Shown here: positions 28,099 through 37,397 of the stretch, piece after piece
Numbering within the stretch: the stretch's first letter is position 1
How the letters are laid out: each line of letters starts with the position of its first letter
Notes under the pieces: model-generated
Seen by the model: the letters and a program-made list of their open reading frames with translations, nothing else
What the model was told of the DNA's origin: nothing
Database searches by the model: none
From: Pandoraea sp.
GTDB lineage: Bacteria; Pseudomonadota; Gammaproteobacteria; Burkholderiales; Burkholderiaceae
NCBI RefSeq assembly: GCF_004297875.1
Contig: NZ_SCSK01000029.1
Coordinates: forward strand, 25,729-89,728
Reading direction: 5' to 3'
DNA: 64,000 nucleotides
Program-made: the position numbers and the translations under genes

Positions 28099-29295
28099 TC
28101 AGTGGAATTGCGGTGGGGTCGGCTCGGCGTCGTCGGGCATCTCGGCATGCACGATCTCGCCAAGCGGGTCCGGATAGAGCGGTACACCGCAATCGTCGCA
28201 ATATTCGGGATCGAAGCAGCCCGGATGCTTGCGGATGTCGGTAATGCCGCATTCCTTGAGCAAATTCAACACCTCGTCGAGCAGGCCGTTTTCGGCCTCG
28301 CCGCTCTCGCGGCCATAGAGCGGCCACACCACGCCGTAGATCACATCGTTGCTGCCGCGCGTGGTAAAGCCGATGCGGTACTCGTCGATCCGCTCCTCGC
28401 CGAAACCTGCGACGACCGCGCGCAGCTCGGCAGGCGTGAGCGAGAGCACGTCCTCCAGATAGCGCAGCGCGGTACGAATCGTATGCGGGCGGATGCGTTC
28501 GTCAGCTTCGCGGCAACTCGCATAGTAAGCGTCCGGCAGCAGGCATTCGAATTCGCAGGCGGGCAGCAGCGCCGCCAGATTGGGGCCGCCTTGCTGTGCC
28601 CACATTTCCTGGCACTGACCGCGCTCGGCACGATGACCGCCGTCTTCCTGCCAGCGGAACGTCGCCGTGCCCGCCGGCACGGCGACGGCGGCCAGCAGGA
28701 AGCGGGGGTCGGCGAGGATGGGAGCGGTCTCCGGCAGCTCGCCCAGATTAAGGCGCGGCGGGTCCCCTTGCAGCGCCGCTTGCGAGAGCAATTGCGTCAG
28801 ACGCCAGGTCTCGCAGTGAGTGCGGGGCAACTGGTCGATGCTGTAGATGTATGGAGCGAGCGCCACACGCGTCTCGCCTGCCAGTACATGGGCCTGCAGA
28901 TGCGCCTTCAAGGTGTCAAGCACATCCTCCTTGATCGGGCCGGAAGGTATCACATAGCGCGTCCAGGCCAGCACTGGTATGGCGATCAGCAGGGCATCCC
29001 ACCGCGAGGCGGCGTCGGGCGCGCCGGAGTCCGTTGTCAAGTGAGCGGACTCGCTCTGAGATTCGAGCAAATCGGCAAGCGCGCCGTAGGCATCGCTGTG
29101 ATTCTGCTGCAGATGATCGAGCGCAGCGTCGAGCGCGTTTTGATTGCCGGTGCGCAGCAGGCGGGTGAGCAACTCGTCGAGTTGTCCCTCCCAAAAGCGG
29201 TCCTCCATGCGGCTTCCCGAGGCGGCGAGCGCCAGGGAAAAGCCCACCAGCTTTTCGGCGTCGGGAGTCAGGCGTTTGGCGTTACGAGAGCGCAT
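28099..29295 (-). CDS. DUF2863 family protein
   Basis: A 398-residue protein matching DUF2863, a family I know only from Burkholderiales. It begins with a basic segment (MRSRNAKRLTPDAEKLV) and is largely alpha-helical. Near the end, C369-x2-C372 (YCDDCGVPLYPDP), preceded by HPGCFDPE, suggests a small metal site. The final 20 residues are acidic. Function unknown. Convergent with the TrmB-like gene; the ogt/ada-alkA pair lies upstream on the same strand. Confidence 0.85.
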   Translation of the reverse strand: MRSRNAKRLTPDAEKLVGFSLALAASGSRMEDRFWEGQLDELLTRLLRTGNQNALDAALDHLQQNHSDAYGALADLLESQSESAHLTTDSGAPDAASRWDALLIAIPVLAWTRYVIPSGPIKEDVLDTLKAHLQAHVLAGETRVALAPYIYSIDQLPRTHCETWRLTQLLSQAALQGDPPRLNLGELPETAPILADPRFLLAAVAVPAGTATFRWQEDGGHRAERGQCQEMWAQQGGPNLAALLPACEFECLLPDAYYASCREADERIRPHTIRTALRYLEDVLSLTPAELRAVVAGFGEERIDEYRIGFTTRGSNDVIYGVVWPLYGRESGEAENGLLDEVLNLLKECGITDIRKHPGCFDPEYCDDCGVPLYPDPLGEIVHAEMPDDAEPTPPQFH

Positions 29296-29372
29296 AGGTC
29301 GAGCGGTCCAAAGATGGAAAACTTTTCATTGTAGTCCATCTGCGTCCCGGTATGCCTTTGCCGTCAAACGAA

Positions 29373-29858
29373 CTATGCCTGATGAATCCCCTCCAGGCAC
29401 AGCAGTGCGCGCTTGCGCTGCAGCCCGCCCGCGTAACCGGTGAGGCTGCCGCCGGCACCCAGCACGCGATGGCAAGGCACGATCACGGATAGGGGGTTGC
29501 GGCCGGTGGCGCTACCCACGGCCCGGGCGTGGCGAGCACTGCCCAATTGCCGGGCAAGGTCTCCATAGGAGACAGTCACACCATACGGAATCGCCGCCAG
29601 CAATTGCCATACGCGGCGTTGGAAGGCAGTGCCGCGCGGGTTGACCGGGACAGTGAAACGGCGTCGCTGGCCTCGAAAAAACTCATCGAGTTCTTCTCGC
29701 GCCTGTCGCATGACCGGCAGGTCGGCATCCGTGCGCCAGTGCGGAGCGACCCGCGGGATGTACTTTTGATCCATAAAGTAGGCGCCGCACAAATGGCTTT
29801 CGTCGGACACGAGCAGCATATCGCCAAGGGGCGTGGGAGTGGACGCGCAATAGATCAT
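29373..29858 (-). CDS. ogt: Methylated-DNA--protein-cysteine methyltransferase (Ogt type)
   Basis: Suicide repair enzyme that transfers the methyl group from O6-methylguanine to its own cysteine. The 161-residue product has the active-site PCHR with C129 (VIVPCHRVLG), the preceding helix-turn-helix RRVWQLLAAIPYGVTVSYGDLA, and the N-terminal ribonuclease-like domain. Its start overlaps the stop of the Ada/AlkA gene (ATGA at 29855-29858), so the two are co-translated. Could be annotated ada C-domain equivalent; ogt fits the stand-alone form. Confidence 0.93.
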   Translation of the reverse strand: MIYCASTPTPLGDMLLVSDESHLCGAYFMDQKYIPRVAPHWRTDADLPVMRQAREELDEFFRGQRRRFTVPVNPRGTAFQRRVWQLLAAIPYGVTVSYGDLARQLGSARHARAVGSATGRNPLSVIVPCHRVLGAGGSLTGYAGGLQRKRALLCLEGIHQA

Positions 29859-31306
29859 ACCGCCGTGGTCTCTTCCTGGTGTTGTTGCCAGGCATGCAGG
29901 GCGGCATAGGCGCGCCAGGGTGCCCATTGTTCGGCGTGGATGCCAAGAGCTTTGGCGTTGGCCAGGCCAAAATGCCTTTGCAGGACGAGGTCGCCCGCCG
30001 GAAAGGCATCGGGCCAACCCAGTCCGCGCATCGCGATGTACTGTGCGGTCCAGTCGCCGATGCCGCGAATGGATCGCAATGCGGCTACTGTCTCGTCGAG
30101 CGGCGCCAGCGGTTCGATGCGCAAGGCGCCGGTAGCGACGGCCTGCGTCACCGCCATGACGGTGGCCGTACGCGCCTGGGTCAGGCCGATGGCCTGGATC
30201 TCGTTGTCTGGTGCCGCCAACAGTGCGGCAGCGCTCGGGAACAGGTGCGTCAGGCCGGCTGGCGCCGCCGCGAGCGGCTCGCCGAAGCGTTCGACCAAAC
30301 GGGTTAGCAGGCAGCGCGCGCCTGCCACGGAAATCTGCTGGCCGATAATCGCGCGCAGCGCGATCTCGAAACCATCGACCGTACCCGGCACGCGCATGCC
30401 GGGCAGGCGCTGCGATATCGGGCCCAGATGGCGATCGATCACGTCGGGCCGACAGGCGAGATCGAACAGACGCCGGATCTTGCCGAGCGCCTGCGGCACG
30501 GCACCGGCGAGCGTGGCCGGCAGCGTTACTTTGAGCGCGTGGCGGCGAGGGGAGTTTTCGACTGCAAGCCAGCCGCAATAGTGCTGTTCCCCGACCGTGA
30601 GCGCCAGCGTGCGGCGGTAGATTCGCTGGTCGACGCACTCGATCGGAGCGATGGCGCGGGCCGCCAGAAAGTCCAGCAGGGCGTCCCAGGCGAACGGCGG
30701 ACGATAGGCCAATTCGAATGTCATGGTATCGGATTGGACGGTCGCCGTGCTGCGCTGGCGCAGACGGCTGGGCGCGAAGCCGTAGTGTTGCTTGAATAGG
30801 CTGTTGAAGCGGCGAATGCTGCCGAACCCGGCCGCCAGAGCAACTTCCGTCACCGGCAACGCGGTGTCGCTGAGCAGGCGCTTGGCCAGCAATCGTCGCT
30901 GTGTTTGGGCGTATTCGATTGGGGAGACGCCGAACTCGGCGTTGAAGATGCGCCGCAAATGGCGCTCGGTGATCCCGATCCGACTGGCGAGTTGCGGTAT
31001 GCAGGCCTGGTTGAGAAAGCCATCGTCGATCAGCAGTGCCGCGGCCTGCGCGAGGCGACTTGCTGCATCGAAGATGCCATGACCAGGCGCCAATTCGGGG
31101 CGGCATCGCAAACACGGCCGAAAGCCGCTTTTTTCCGCCGCCGCGGCGCTGGGAAAGAAGTGGCAATTTTCGAATTGAGGGGTGCGCACCGCGCAAACGG
31201 GACGGCAATAGATGCCCGTCGAGGAGACGCCAACGAAGAACCAGCCGTCGAAGCGGCGATCATGTGCGGCGACGGCTTTGTAACAAGTGGCCCGATCGAG
31301 TTTCAT
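29855..31306 (-). CDS. Ada-AraC regulator fused to AlkA 3-methyladenine DNA glycosylase II
   Basis: A 483-residue three-part protein. Residues 1-75 are the Ada methyl-phosphotriester zinc domain with C34, C38, C65 and C68. Residues about 80-180 are an AraC-type DNA-binding domain (ITERHLRRIFNAEFGVSPIEYAQ...). Residues about 200-480 are AlkA, with the N-terminal beta domain and HhH-GPD segment GIGDWTAQYIAMRGLGWPDAFPAGD, whose last Asp is the catalytic one. It probably senses methylation damage through C34 and activates its own operon, and it excises alkylated bases. The O6-methyltransferase part is the separate ogt gene. Start ATG 31306 lacks a clear ribosome site. Confidence 0.92.
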   Translation of the reverse strand: MKLDRATCYKAVAAHDRRFDGWFFVGVSSTGIYCRPVCAVRTPQFENCHFFPSAAAAEKSGFRPCLRCRPELAPGHGIFDAASRLAQAAALLIDDGFLNQACIPQLASRIGITERHLRRIFNAEFGVSPIEYAQTQRRLLAKRLLSDTALPVTEVALAAGFGSIRRFNSLFKQHYGFAPSRLRQRSTATVQSDTMTFELAYRPPFAWDALLDFLAARAIAPIECVDQRIYRRTLALTVGEQHYCGWLAVENSPRRHALKVTLPATLAGAVPQALGKIRRLFDLACRPDVIDRHLGPISQRLPGMRVPGTVDGFEIALRAIIGQQISVAGARCLLTRLVERFGEPLAAAPAGLTHLFPSAAALLAAPDNEIQAIGLTQARTATVMAVTQAVATGALRIEPLAPLDETVAALRSIRGIGDWTAQYIAMRGLGWPDAFPAGDLVLQRHFGLANAKALGIHAEQWAPWRAYAALHAWQQHQEETTAV

Positions 31307-31379
31307 GGAAACACTGTACGCCGCTCGCCAGCCCATTTCTAGCCGGATTCGGACATGATATTCGGGCCCCCAGGCCCGA

Positions 31380-31416
31380 AAAGGAACAAGGGCCAGCCTT
31401 GTTACGGCTGGCCCTT
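31380..31416 (-). terminator. Intrinsic terminator of acnA
   Basis: An 11-bp perfect stem AAGGGCCAGCC (31388-31398) / GGCTGGCCCTT (31406-31416) with a 7-base loop, 34 bases beyond the acnA stop. Read on the minus strand, the stem is followed by GTTCCTTTTC, a moderate T-tract. It separates acnA from the ada-alkA operon. Confidence 0.75.
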
Positions 31417-31449
31417 TGGGTCATGCGGAGCAGATTTATCGGGGCGGAC

Positions 31450-34155
31450 TCAGGCCACCAGCAACTGACGCAGAACGAACGGCAGGATGCCGCCGTGCTT
31501 GTAGTAATCGACTTCGATCGGCGTGTCGATGCGCAGCAGCAGCGCAACGCGGTGGGTTTCTCCGTTCTTGCGATGGATGACCAGCGTCACGTCCTGTTGC
31601 GGCTTGAGGTCGCTGCTGAGCCCTTCGATGTCATAGGTCTCGGTACCAGTGATGCCAAGCGAATCGACGCTGTCGTCGCCCTTGAACTGCAGCGGCAGCA
31701 CGCCCATGCCAACCAGGTTGGAGCGATGAATCCGCTCGAAGCTGCGTGCCACCACGGCCTTAACGCCGAGCAACTGCGTGCCCTTGGCGGCCCAGTCACG
31801 AGAACTGCCGGTGCCGTATTCCTCGCCGCCGAAGATGACGGTCGGTGTATTGCTGCCGACGTATTTCATCGCGGCGTCGTAAATCGACATCTGCTCGCCG
31901 CTGGGCTGGTGGATCGTCAGACCGCCCTCGACGCGCGAACCGTCTGCGGTCGGCGGGATCATCAGGTTCTTGATGCGCACGTTGGCGAACGTGCCGCGCA
32001 TCATGACTTCGTGATTGCCGCGGCGCGAACCATAGCTGTTGAAGTCGGTTTTCAACACGCCGTTCTCCAGCAGCCACTTGCCGGCGGGGGACGTTTCCTT
32101 GATGGAGCCGGCCGGGCTGATGTGGTCGGTCGTCACGGAGTCACCGAACACGCCCAGCGCACGCGCGCCCTTGATCGGCGCGATATCGTCGCTCGGCTCC
32201 ATCTCGAAGCCTTCGAAGAACGGCGGCTCGGCGATGTAGGTCGAACTCGGCCAATCGTAAACCTGGCCGCTCGAGCCCTTGATCTTGGCCCACAACGGGC
32301 TCGGCTTCTTGACTTCCTCGTAGTTCGTCTTGAACGTTTTGGCATTCATGGCGAACTTGAGCAGCTTGTGGACTTCATCGCTGGTCGGCCAAATGTCGCC
32401 CAGATAGATATCCTTGCCGCCCTTGCCCTTGCCGACCGGCTCGGTCATCAGGTCGCGAGTGACGTTGCCGGCGATCGCGTAGGCCACCACCAGCGGTGGC
32501 GAGGCCAGGAAGTTGGCGCGAATGTTCGGGTGGATGCGCGCCTCGAAGTTGCGGTTGCCGGAGAGCACCGCAGCGGCAACGATGTCGTTCTTCGTGATCG
32601 CCTCGTTGAATTCGGGCAGCAGATCGCCCGCGTTGCCGATACAGGTCGTGCAGCCGTACGCGGTGACGCCAAAGCCGAGTTTCTCCAGGTACGGCAACAG
32701 GCCGGCTGCTTCCAGGTATTTCGTCACCACGCGGCTGCCGGGGGCGAGCGAGGTCTTGATGTGCGGCGCGACTTTCAAGCCGGCTTCGACCGCTTTCTTG
32801 GCCAGCAGGCCGGCGGCCAGCAACACGCTCGGATTCGATGTGTTGGTGCAGGACGTGATGGCGGCGATCAGCACATCGCCGCTCTTCAGGTCGATGCCGT
32901 TGGCCGCCTTATAGGTTTGCGCGAGGTCGGCCGGGTTTTTGTTGAAGCCGTTTTCGGCGACCGGCTTGCTGAACAGGTCGGTGAACGTCTGCTTGACGTT
33001 GGTGATCTCGATGCGGTCTTGCGGACGTTTCGGGCCGGCCAGCGACGGTGCGACCGTGCCGAGGTCGAGTGTGACCACCTTGGTGTAATCGATTTGGCCC
33101 GCCTTGGGAATACCGAACAGCTTCTGGGCCTTGAAATAGGCTTCGAAGGCGGCGATCTCGGCTTTGGTGCGGCCGGTACCCTCGAAGTATTCGATGGTTT
33201 TCTCGTCGACCGGGAAGAAGCCCATCGTCGCACCGTATTCGGGCGCCATATTGCCGATCGTGGCGCGGTCGGGCAGCGCGAGGCTGGCCGTGCCTTCGCC
33301 GAAGAATTCGACGAATTTACCGACGACTTTCTCGCGACGCAGCATCTCGGTGATCGTCAGCACCAGGTCGGTGGCGGTCACGCCTTCGCGCAGCCGGCCT
33401 TTGAGTTCGACGCCGACGACGTCGGGCGTCAGGAAGTAGACCGGTTGGCCCAGCATGCCGGCCTCGGCTTCGATACCGCCCACGCCCCAGCCGACCACGC
33501 CGATGCCATTGATCATGGTGGTGTGACTATCGGTGCCCACCAGCGTGTCGGGGTAGTAGACGCCGTCCTTTTTGTGCACGCCACGTGCCAGGTATTCAAG
33601 GTTGACCTGGTGGACGATACCGAAACCGGGTTGCACGACGCCGAACGTGTCGAACGCCTGCATGCCCCACTTCATGAATTGGTAACGCTCGTTATTGCGC
33701 TGGAATTCGATCTTCATGTTCAGATCGAGCGCTTTTTTCTCGCGGAAATGATCGATTTGCACGGAGTGATCGACCACCAGGTCCACGGGCACCAGAGGTT
33801 CGATCCGCTTCGGGTTCTTGCCCATGCGATCGGCCACGTTGCGCATGGCGGCGAGGTCGGCCAGCAGCGGCACGCCGGTGAAGTCCTGCAGCACCACGCG
33901 CGCCACCACGAACGGAATTTCGTCGACCCGATTGGCCGTCGGCTTCCAGTTGGCAAGCTGCTTGACGTGTTCTTCGGTCACCTTTTTGCCGTCACAGTTG
34001 CGCAACACCGACTCCAGCACGATACGGATGGACACCGGCAGGCGCGAGACGTCGACGCCCAGGGCCTTGCCCAGCTGCGGCAGAGAATAAAACTGACCTT
34101 TCTTCTTGCCGCCGATATCGAACTCTTTGAGTGTTTTGTGGAGGTTATGGGCCAT
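31450..34155 (-). CDS. acnA: Aconitate hydratase A
   Basis: Isomerises citrate and isocitrate in the TCA cycle with a [4Fe-4S] cluster. The 901-residue product contains the cluster ligands in SCTNTSNPS (one Cys) and [12 protein letters not shown] (two Cys). It also has the substrate-site segments [21 protein letters not shown] and [16 protein letters not shown], and the swivelling C-terminal domain. ATG 34155 follows AAGGA. The 299 bases upstream (34156-34454) hold its leader: a TTGAAC-like element and AT-rich segment are present but no promoter I can defend, and there is no other gene there. It lies next to mdh, sdh and gltA. Confidence 0.96.
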   Translation of the reverse strand: MAHNLHKTLKEFDIGGKKKGQFYSLPQLGKALGVDVSRLPVSIRIVLESVLRNCDGKKVTEEHVKQLANWKPTANRVDEIPFVVARVVLQDFTGVPLLADLAAMRNVADRMGKNPKRIEPLVPVDLVVDHSVQIDHFREKKALDLNMKIEFQRNNERYQFMKWGMQAFDTFGVVQPGFGIVHQVNLEYLARGVHKKDGVYYPDTLVGTDSHTTMINGIGVVGWGVGGIEAEAGMLGQPVYFLTPDVVGVELKGRLREGVTATDLVLTITEMLRREKVVGKFVEFFGEGTASLALPDRATIGNMAPEYGATMGFFPVDEKTIEYFEGTGRTKAEIAAFEAYFKAQKLFGIPKAGQIDYTKVVTLDLGTVAPSLAGPKRPQDRIEITNVKQTFTDLFSKPVAENGFNKNPADLAQTYKAANGIDLKSGDVLIAAITSCTNTSNPSVLLAAGLLAKKAVEAGLKVAPHIKTSLAPGSRVVTKYLEAAGLLPYLEKLGFGVTAYGCTTCIGNAGDLLPEFNEAITKNDIVAAAVLSGNRNFEARIHPNIRANFLASPPLVVAYAIAGNVTRDLMTEPVGKGKGGKDIYLGDIWPTSDEVHKLLKFAMNAKTFKTNYEEVKKPSPLWAKIKGSSGQVYDWPSSTYIAEPPFFEGFEMEPSDDIAPIKGARALGVFGDSVTTDHISPAGSIKETSPAGKWLLENGVLKTDFNSYGSRRGNHEVMMRGTFANVRIKNLMIPPTADGSRVEGGLTIHQPSGEQMSIYDAAMKYVGSNTPTVIFGGEEYGTGSSRDWAAKGTQLLGVKAVVARSFERIHRSNLVGMGVLPLQFKGDDSVDSLGITGTETYDIEGLSSDLKPQQDVTLVIHRKNGETHRVALLLRIDTPIEVDYYKHGGILPFVLRQLLVA

Positions 34156-34454
34156 GATCTTTCCTTGAATGAACCAGAAAAACGAAGCGGTTTTAAAGTG
34201 TAGTGGTTTAATGAATCGTTCAATCGATGGGCCGGCGACATCGCCAGCCAGTCTCCGCAAGCCCTCGAAGACCAGGTCGACCCCGCCGGCAGAACATTCG
34301 TCTCGTCAGTCTGTCTTGCCGCACGTCTGCGCCGGCCGGTCGCCCGATAACGCCCCGGCTTGACGCGCGGGCCGGTCGCACCAGAGGCCCACCGGGGGCG
34401 ACGAAGCGGGGCGGCAGCGCGGCAGGAGCGTACATGGGGCGAGGTGGCCGTCAG

Positions 34455-34952
34455 TTACTTGCCTGCCTTGAGCAGGATGCTGGACTGCGTGGGCGCAGCG
34501 ATGTTTTCGTGGGCCATCGCGCTGGTCTTGCAATCATCGGCAATGCGCTCGCCGGATTTGTCGCTGAAAAGCATGCCCTTGTCAGGGATGACAACCAGAT
34601 CCATGCCGCTGGCGACATCGTGGAACCGATCGGCGCCGGTGGTGGTTTGCTGGCGCGGCAACTTGTAGTTCTTGCCGTCCCAGTGCATCGTCAGCACCGC
34701 GTCGCGCTTCATGTTGCCGGCAATGTACATCGTTTGATGGTCCGCGCATTGCCAGGTTTCGGCTCCCTCGGGAATCGGCTGCGCTGCAGGGGCGACGGCG
34801 ACTTTCTTGGCTTTGCGGTAGACCTTTTTCTTATAGTGGTGATAGGGGCTAAGGGGGTGGTGGGACGTCGTGTTGCTCGTCGCTGCCTGCGCGATCTGCA
34901 GCGCGGAAACCGAGAACATCGCCAGTATGGCCGACATGCACAACTTCTTCAT
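34455..34952 (-). CDS. MliC/PliC-like periplasmic protein (putative C-type lysozyme inhibitor)
   Basis: A 165-residue secreted protein. A signal peptide spans about 1-23 (cleavage near AQA-ATS). A basic, His/Lys/Tyr-rich linker follows (about 31-52), then one domain from 64 to 141. That domain has the MliC pattern: WQC (C69), a Met/Val strand, WDGKNYKLPRQQTTTGADRF, and a second Cys (C141) for a disulfide. There is no lipobox, so it should be soluble, like PliC. Assigned as lysozyme-inhibitor-like by pattern only. GGAGAG precedes the start. Downstream of mdh on the same strand but behind a terminator. Confidence 0.7.
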   Translation of the reverse strand: MKKLCMSAILAMFSVSALQIAQAATSNTTSHHPLSPYHHYKKKVYRKAKKVAVAPAAQPIPEGAETWQCADHQTMYIAGNMKRDAVLTMHWDGKNYKLPRQQTTTGADRFHDVASGMDLVVIPDKGMLFSDKSGERIADDCKTSAMAHENIAAPTQSSILLKAGK

Positions 34953-35082
34953 TTCAACTCTCCAAGTGTCAGGGAACGCAACGCGCAAATTATCGTATGA
35001 ACTGTGCGCGCACCGGTGGTTGAATACAAAATATTTCACTTTTGGTGACCCGGCGCAGCGTATCGCGAAAGGGAGAGCCAAT

Positions 35083-35168
35083 CCTTTGGGCAAAAAGCCA
35101 AATAACTTTTGCCAACAGCGCCATGCGGAAACGGCGATTTCGTGTTCACTTGCTTTTTGCCAAAAGGA
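35083..35168. repeat. Imperfect inverted repeat in the mdh-MliC spacer
   Basis: CCTTTGGGCAAAAAGC (35083-35098) is nearly the reverse complement of GCTTTTTGCCAAAAGG (35152-35167), with one insertion/deletion-like mismatch. A shorter inner copy CTTTTGCC lies at 35106-35113. It sits within the 293-base non-coding stretch 34953-35245, between the MliC-like gene and mdh. It could fold into a long hairpin or be the remains of a small repeat element. I see no coding content there. Confidence 0.5.
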
Positions 35169-35169
35169 C

Positions 35170-35200
35170 TCGATAAAACGCCGGTGCCTGACGCACCGGC
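35170..35200 (-). terminator. Intrinsic terminator of mdh
   Basis: An 8-bp perfect GC-rich stem GCCGGTGC (35180-35187) / GCACCGGC (35193-35200) with loop CTGAC. On the minus strand GTTTTATCG follows directly, about 45 bases after the mdh stop. The T-tract is short but the stem is strong. Confidence 0.7.
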
Positions 35201-35245
35201 GGCGCCGACGCGCCAATCCGGGCGCCGGCGTGTCGTCACAATGAA

Positions 35246-36229
35246 TTACGGCAGCAGGTGCTTGACGCCCTCGCGTTCTTCGAGCAATTCCTGAAGCGTG
35301 CCATCCATCTTCTCGCGCGAGAATGCGTCGATTTCCAGGCCGCTCACGCGAGTGTATTGGCCATTGGCGCAAATCACCGGCACGCCGTAGATGACGTCTT
35401 CCGGGATGCCGTAGGAGCCGTCGGACGGAATGCCCATCGTGACCCATTTGCCGTTGCTGCCCAGCACCCAGTCATGCACGTGGTCGATGGCGGCATTGGC
35501 CGCCGATGCCGCCGACGAGAGGCCGCGCGCTTCGATGATGGCTGCGCCACGCTTGCCCACGGTCGGAATGAACACGTCGCGGTTCCAGGCGTCGTCGTTG
35601 ATCATGGCCTTCACGCTTTGGCCGCCAATCGTGGCAAAACGGTAGTCGGGGTACATGGTCGGGGAGTGGTTGCCCCAGACCGCGAGCTTTTCGATGTCGG
35701 CGACCGCCTTGCCCGTTTTGGCGGCGATTTGCGACAGGGCGCGGTTGTGATCCAGGCGCAGCATCGCGGTGAAATTTTCCTTCGGCAGGTTGGGCGCCGA
35801 TTTCATCGCGATATAGGCGTTGGTGTTGGCCGGATTGCCGACTACCAGGATCTTGACGCTGCGCTTGGCGACCTCGTTGAGGGCGCGGCCCTGCACCGTG
35901 AAGATTTCCGCGTTGGCCGTCAACAGGTCCTTGCGCTCCATGCCCTTGCTGCGGGGGCGGGCGCCGACCAGCAATGCCACGTCGATATCCTTGAAGGCGA
36001 CTTTGGGATCGTCGGTCACGACCACGCCTTGCAGCAACGGAAACGCGCAGTCTTCCAGCTCCATGACGACACCCTTGACAGCGGCTTGTGCCTGCGGCAA
36101 GTCGAGCAATTGCAGGATGACGGGCTGATCCTTGCCCAGCATGTCGCCATTGGCGATGCGGAACAGAAGGGAATAGCCGATTTGACCGGCGGCGCCGGTA
36201 ACGGCAACGCGCATTGCGGGTTTTGCCAT
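35246..36229 (-). CDS. mdh: Malate dehydrogenase
   Basis: Oxidises malate to oxaloacetate with NAD+ in the TCA cycle. The 327-residue protein is of the cytosolic/LDH-like MDH group used by Burkholderiales: [23 protein letters not shown] (about 9-31), the substrate-binding arginines in [24 protein letters not shown], and the catalytic His in [14 protein letters not shown] 36229 follows GGAGAA. Upstream, a TTGACA/TACACT promoter and a 28-bp palindrome lie between it and gntR. Confidence 0.96.
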   Translation of the reverse strand: MAKPAMRVAVTGAAGQIGYSLLFRIANGDMLGKDQPVILQLLDLPQAQAAVKGVVMELEDCAFPLLQGVVVTDDPKVAFKDIDVALLVGARPRSKGMERKDLLTANAEIFTVQGRALNEVAKRSVKILVVGNPANTNAYIAMKSAPNLPKENFTAMLRLDHNRALSQIAAKTGKAVADIEKLAVWGNHSPTMYPDYRFATIGGQSVKAMINDDAWNRDVFIPTVGKRGAAIIEARGLSSAASAANAAIDHVHDWVLGSNGKWVTMGIPSDGSYGIPEDVIYGVPVICANGQYTRVSGLEIDAFSREKMDGTLQELLEEREGVKHLLP

Positions 36230-36423
36230 GAGAATTCTCCAGACGTAACGAAATACCTGCGAAGTCGTGTCATGCGCCAGCGGTGGCAAGCCTCGCGGCT
36301 CCTGGCTGGCAGCCACACTCCGTGAAAATGGGGTTGGAATGACGGGGTGGCACACCTCTGAAAGTGCGCTTGCGACACGATACTCCGTATGCGGCCGCGC
36401 TTCCAGCCCCTTTTGCCCGCGCC

Positions 36424-36452
36424 AGTGTAGGAGTGGGGCAGAGGAATGTCAA
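36424..36452 (-). promoter_or_regulatory. Sigma-70-type promoter of mdh
   Basis: On the minus strand TTGACA (36452-36447, perfect -35) and TACACT (36429-36424) are spaced by exactly 17 bases. The start would be near 36417, giving a leader of about 190 bases before the mdh ATG. The palindromic operator lies only four bases upstream of the -35 hexamer. Confidence 0.75.
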
Positions 36453-36456
36453 CAAT

Positions 36457-36484
36457 ATCTTATGTCTTATATAAGACATAAGAT
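36457..36484. promoter_or_regulatory. Perfect 28-bp palindrome, candidate GntR operator
   Basis: Two 14-bp half sites (ATCTTATGTCTTAT and its exact complement) meet at 36470/36471 with no spacer. One-base-offset CAAT/ATTG flanks extend it. It lies in the divergent mdh-gntR spacer (36230-36536), next to the mdh -35 element and 53 bases before the gntR start. The 307-base spacer holds only this, the mdh promoter and leader, and no gene. The adjacent GntR/HutC regulator is the obvious candidate binder; I saw no second copy in the window. Confidence 0.75.
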
Positions 36485-36536
36485 TATTGCTGTTTTTGAA
36501 TAGACGCGACCCGTCGTTTTGTGGTCAAATTCGGGC

Positions 36537-37334
36537 ATGAACGCGAATGCCAGGGACACGAATCAAGGCGCCGCCAGCGATGCCGAGCAACGGCAGGAGT
36601 TGACGCGCGAGGGCTCCTCGCCGACATTCAGTCCGTTATACCAGCAAATCAAGGCACTGATCACGCAGAGCCTGCAAACCGGCGAGTGGCGCCCGGGTGA
36701 AATCATTCCCAGCGAGATCGAGTTGGCAAGCCGCTTCAAGGTGAGCCAGGGGACTGTGCGCAAGGCCATCGATGATCTGGCTGCGGAGAATTTGCTGGTT
36801 CGGCGGCAGGGGCGAGGCACGTTTGTTGCTACGCACCATGAGGACGTCGTACAGTTCCGCTTCCTGCGCCTGGTGCCGGACAGTGGCGAGCAGGAGCATC
36901 CGCCCAGCCGCCTGATCGAGTGCCGCCGATTGCGCGCTCCCGCCGAGATCGCCCGACAACTCAATTTGCGCGCTGGCGACAGCGTGATCCTCATTCGCCG
37001 TGCGCTCGATTTTTCGGATGCGCCAACCGTGCTCGACGAAATCTGGTTGCCCGGAGTGCTGTTTCGCGGGCTCACGGCAGAGCGCCTGAACGATTACAAG
37101 GGCCCGATGTACGGATTGTTCGAAACCGAATTCGGGACACGCATGATCCGCGCAGTTGAGAAAATCCGGGCGGTGGCCGCAGATGAGGCCACGGCGGCGT
37201 TGCTGAAGGTGCCGGTCGGATTTCCCCTGTTGAATGTCGAGAGGGTTTCCTACACTTATGGAGACCGGCCGGTGGAAGTGCGTCGCGGATGGTATGTCAC
37301 CACGCGGCACTATTATGAGAACGAATTGAGTTGA
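36537..37334 (+). CDS. GntR/HutC-family transcriptional regulator
   Basis: A 265-residue regulator. The winged-helix GntR domain is at about 33-100: PLYQQIKALITQSLQTGEW, IPSEIELASRFKVSQGTVRKAI, and LLVRRQGRGTFVA. A UTRA ligand-binding domain follows at about 115-260, ending RRGWYVTTRHYYENEL. UTRA members sense small acids or sugars; the position between mdh and sdhCDAB-gltA suggests a TCA-cycle or organic-acid effector. ATG 36537 is preferred to TTG 36519; neither has a good ribosome site. Confidence 0.9.
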   Translation: MNANARDTNQGAASDAEQRQELTREGSSPTFSPLYQQIKALITQSLQTGEWRPGEIIPSEIELASRFKVSQGTVRKAIDDLAAENLLVRRQGRGTFVATHHEDVVQFRFLRLVPDSGEQEHPPSRLIECRRLRAPAEIARQLNLRAGDSVILIRRALDFSDAPTVLDEIWLPGVLFRGLTAERLNDYKGPMYGLFETEFGTRMIRAVEKIRAVAADEATAALLKVPVGFPLLNVERVSYTYGDRPVEVRRGWYVTTRHYYENELS

Positions 37335-37397
37335 GGCGGTGTTCCTGACGCCAGCTCATCGTGCTGGGCGGCGCTATACCGGCAGGGCTGTGCCGGG

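Noticed and set aside
29373..31208. 611-codon minus-strand frame that would fuse an Arg-rich segment to Ogt
   Set aside because: The N-terminal part is out of frame with the Ada/AlkA protein; Ogt has its own ATG at 29858 and the usual 161-residue length.
31036..34203. 1055-codon open frame on the plus strand opposite acnA
   Set aside because: It is the antisense shadow of acnA and ada-alkA in GC-rich DNA; its translation is Arg/His/Gly-rich without domain-like features, while acnA is unambiguous.
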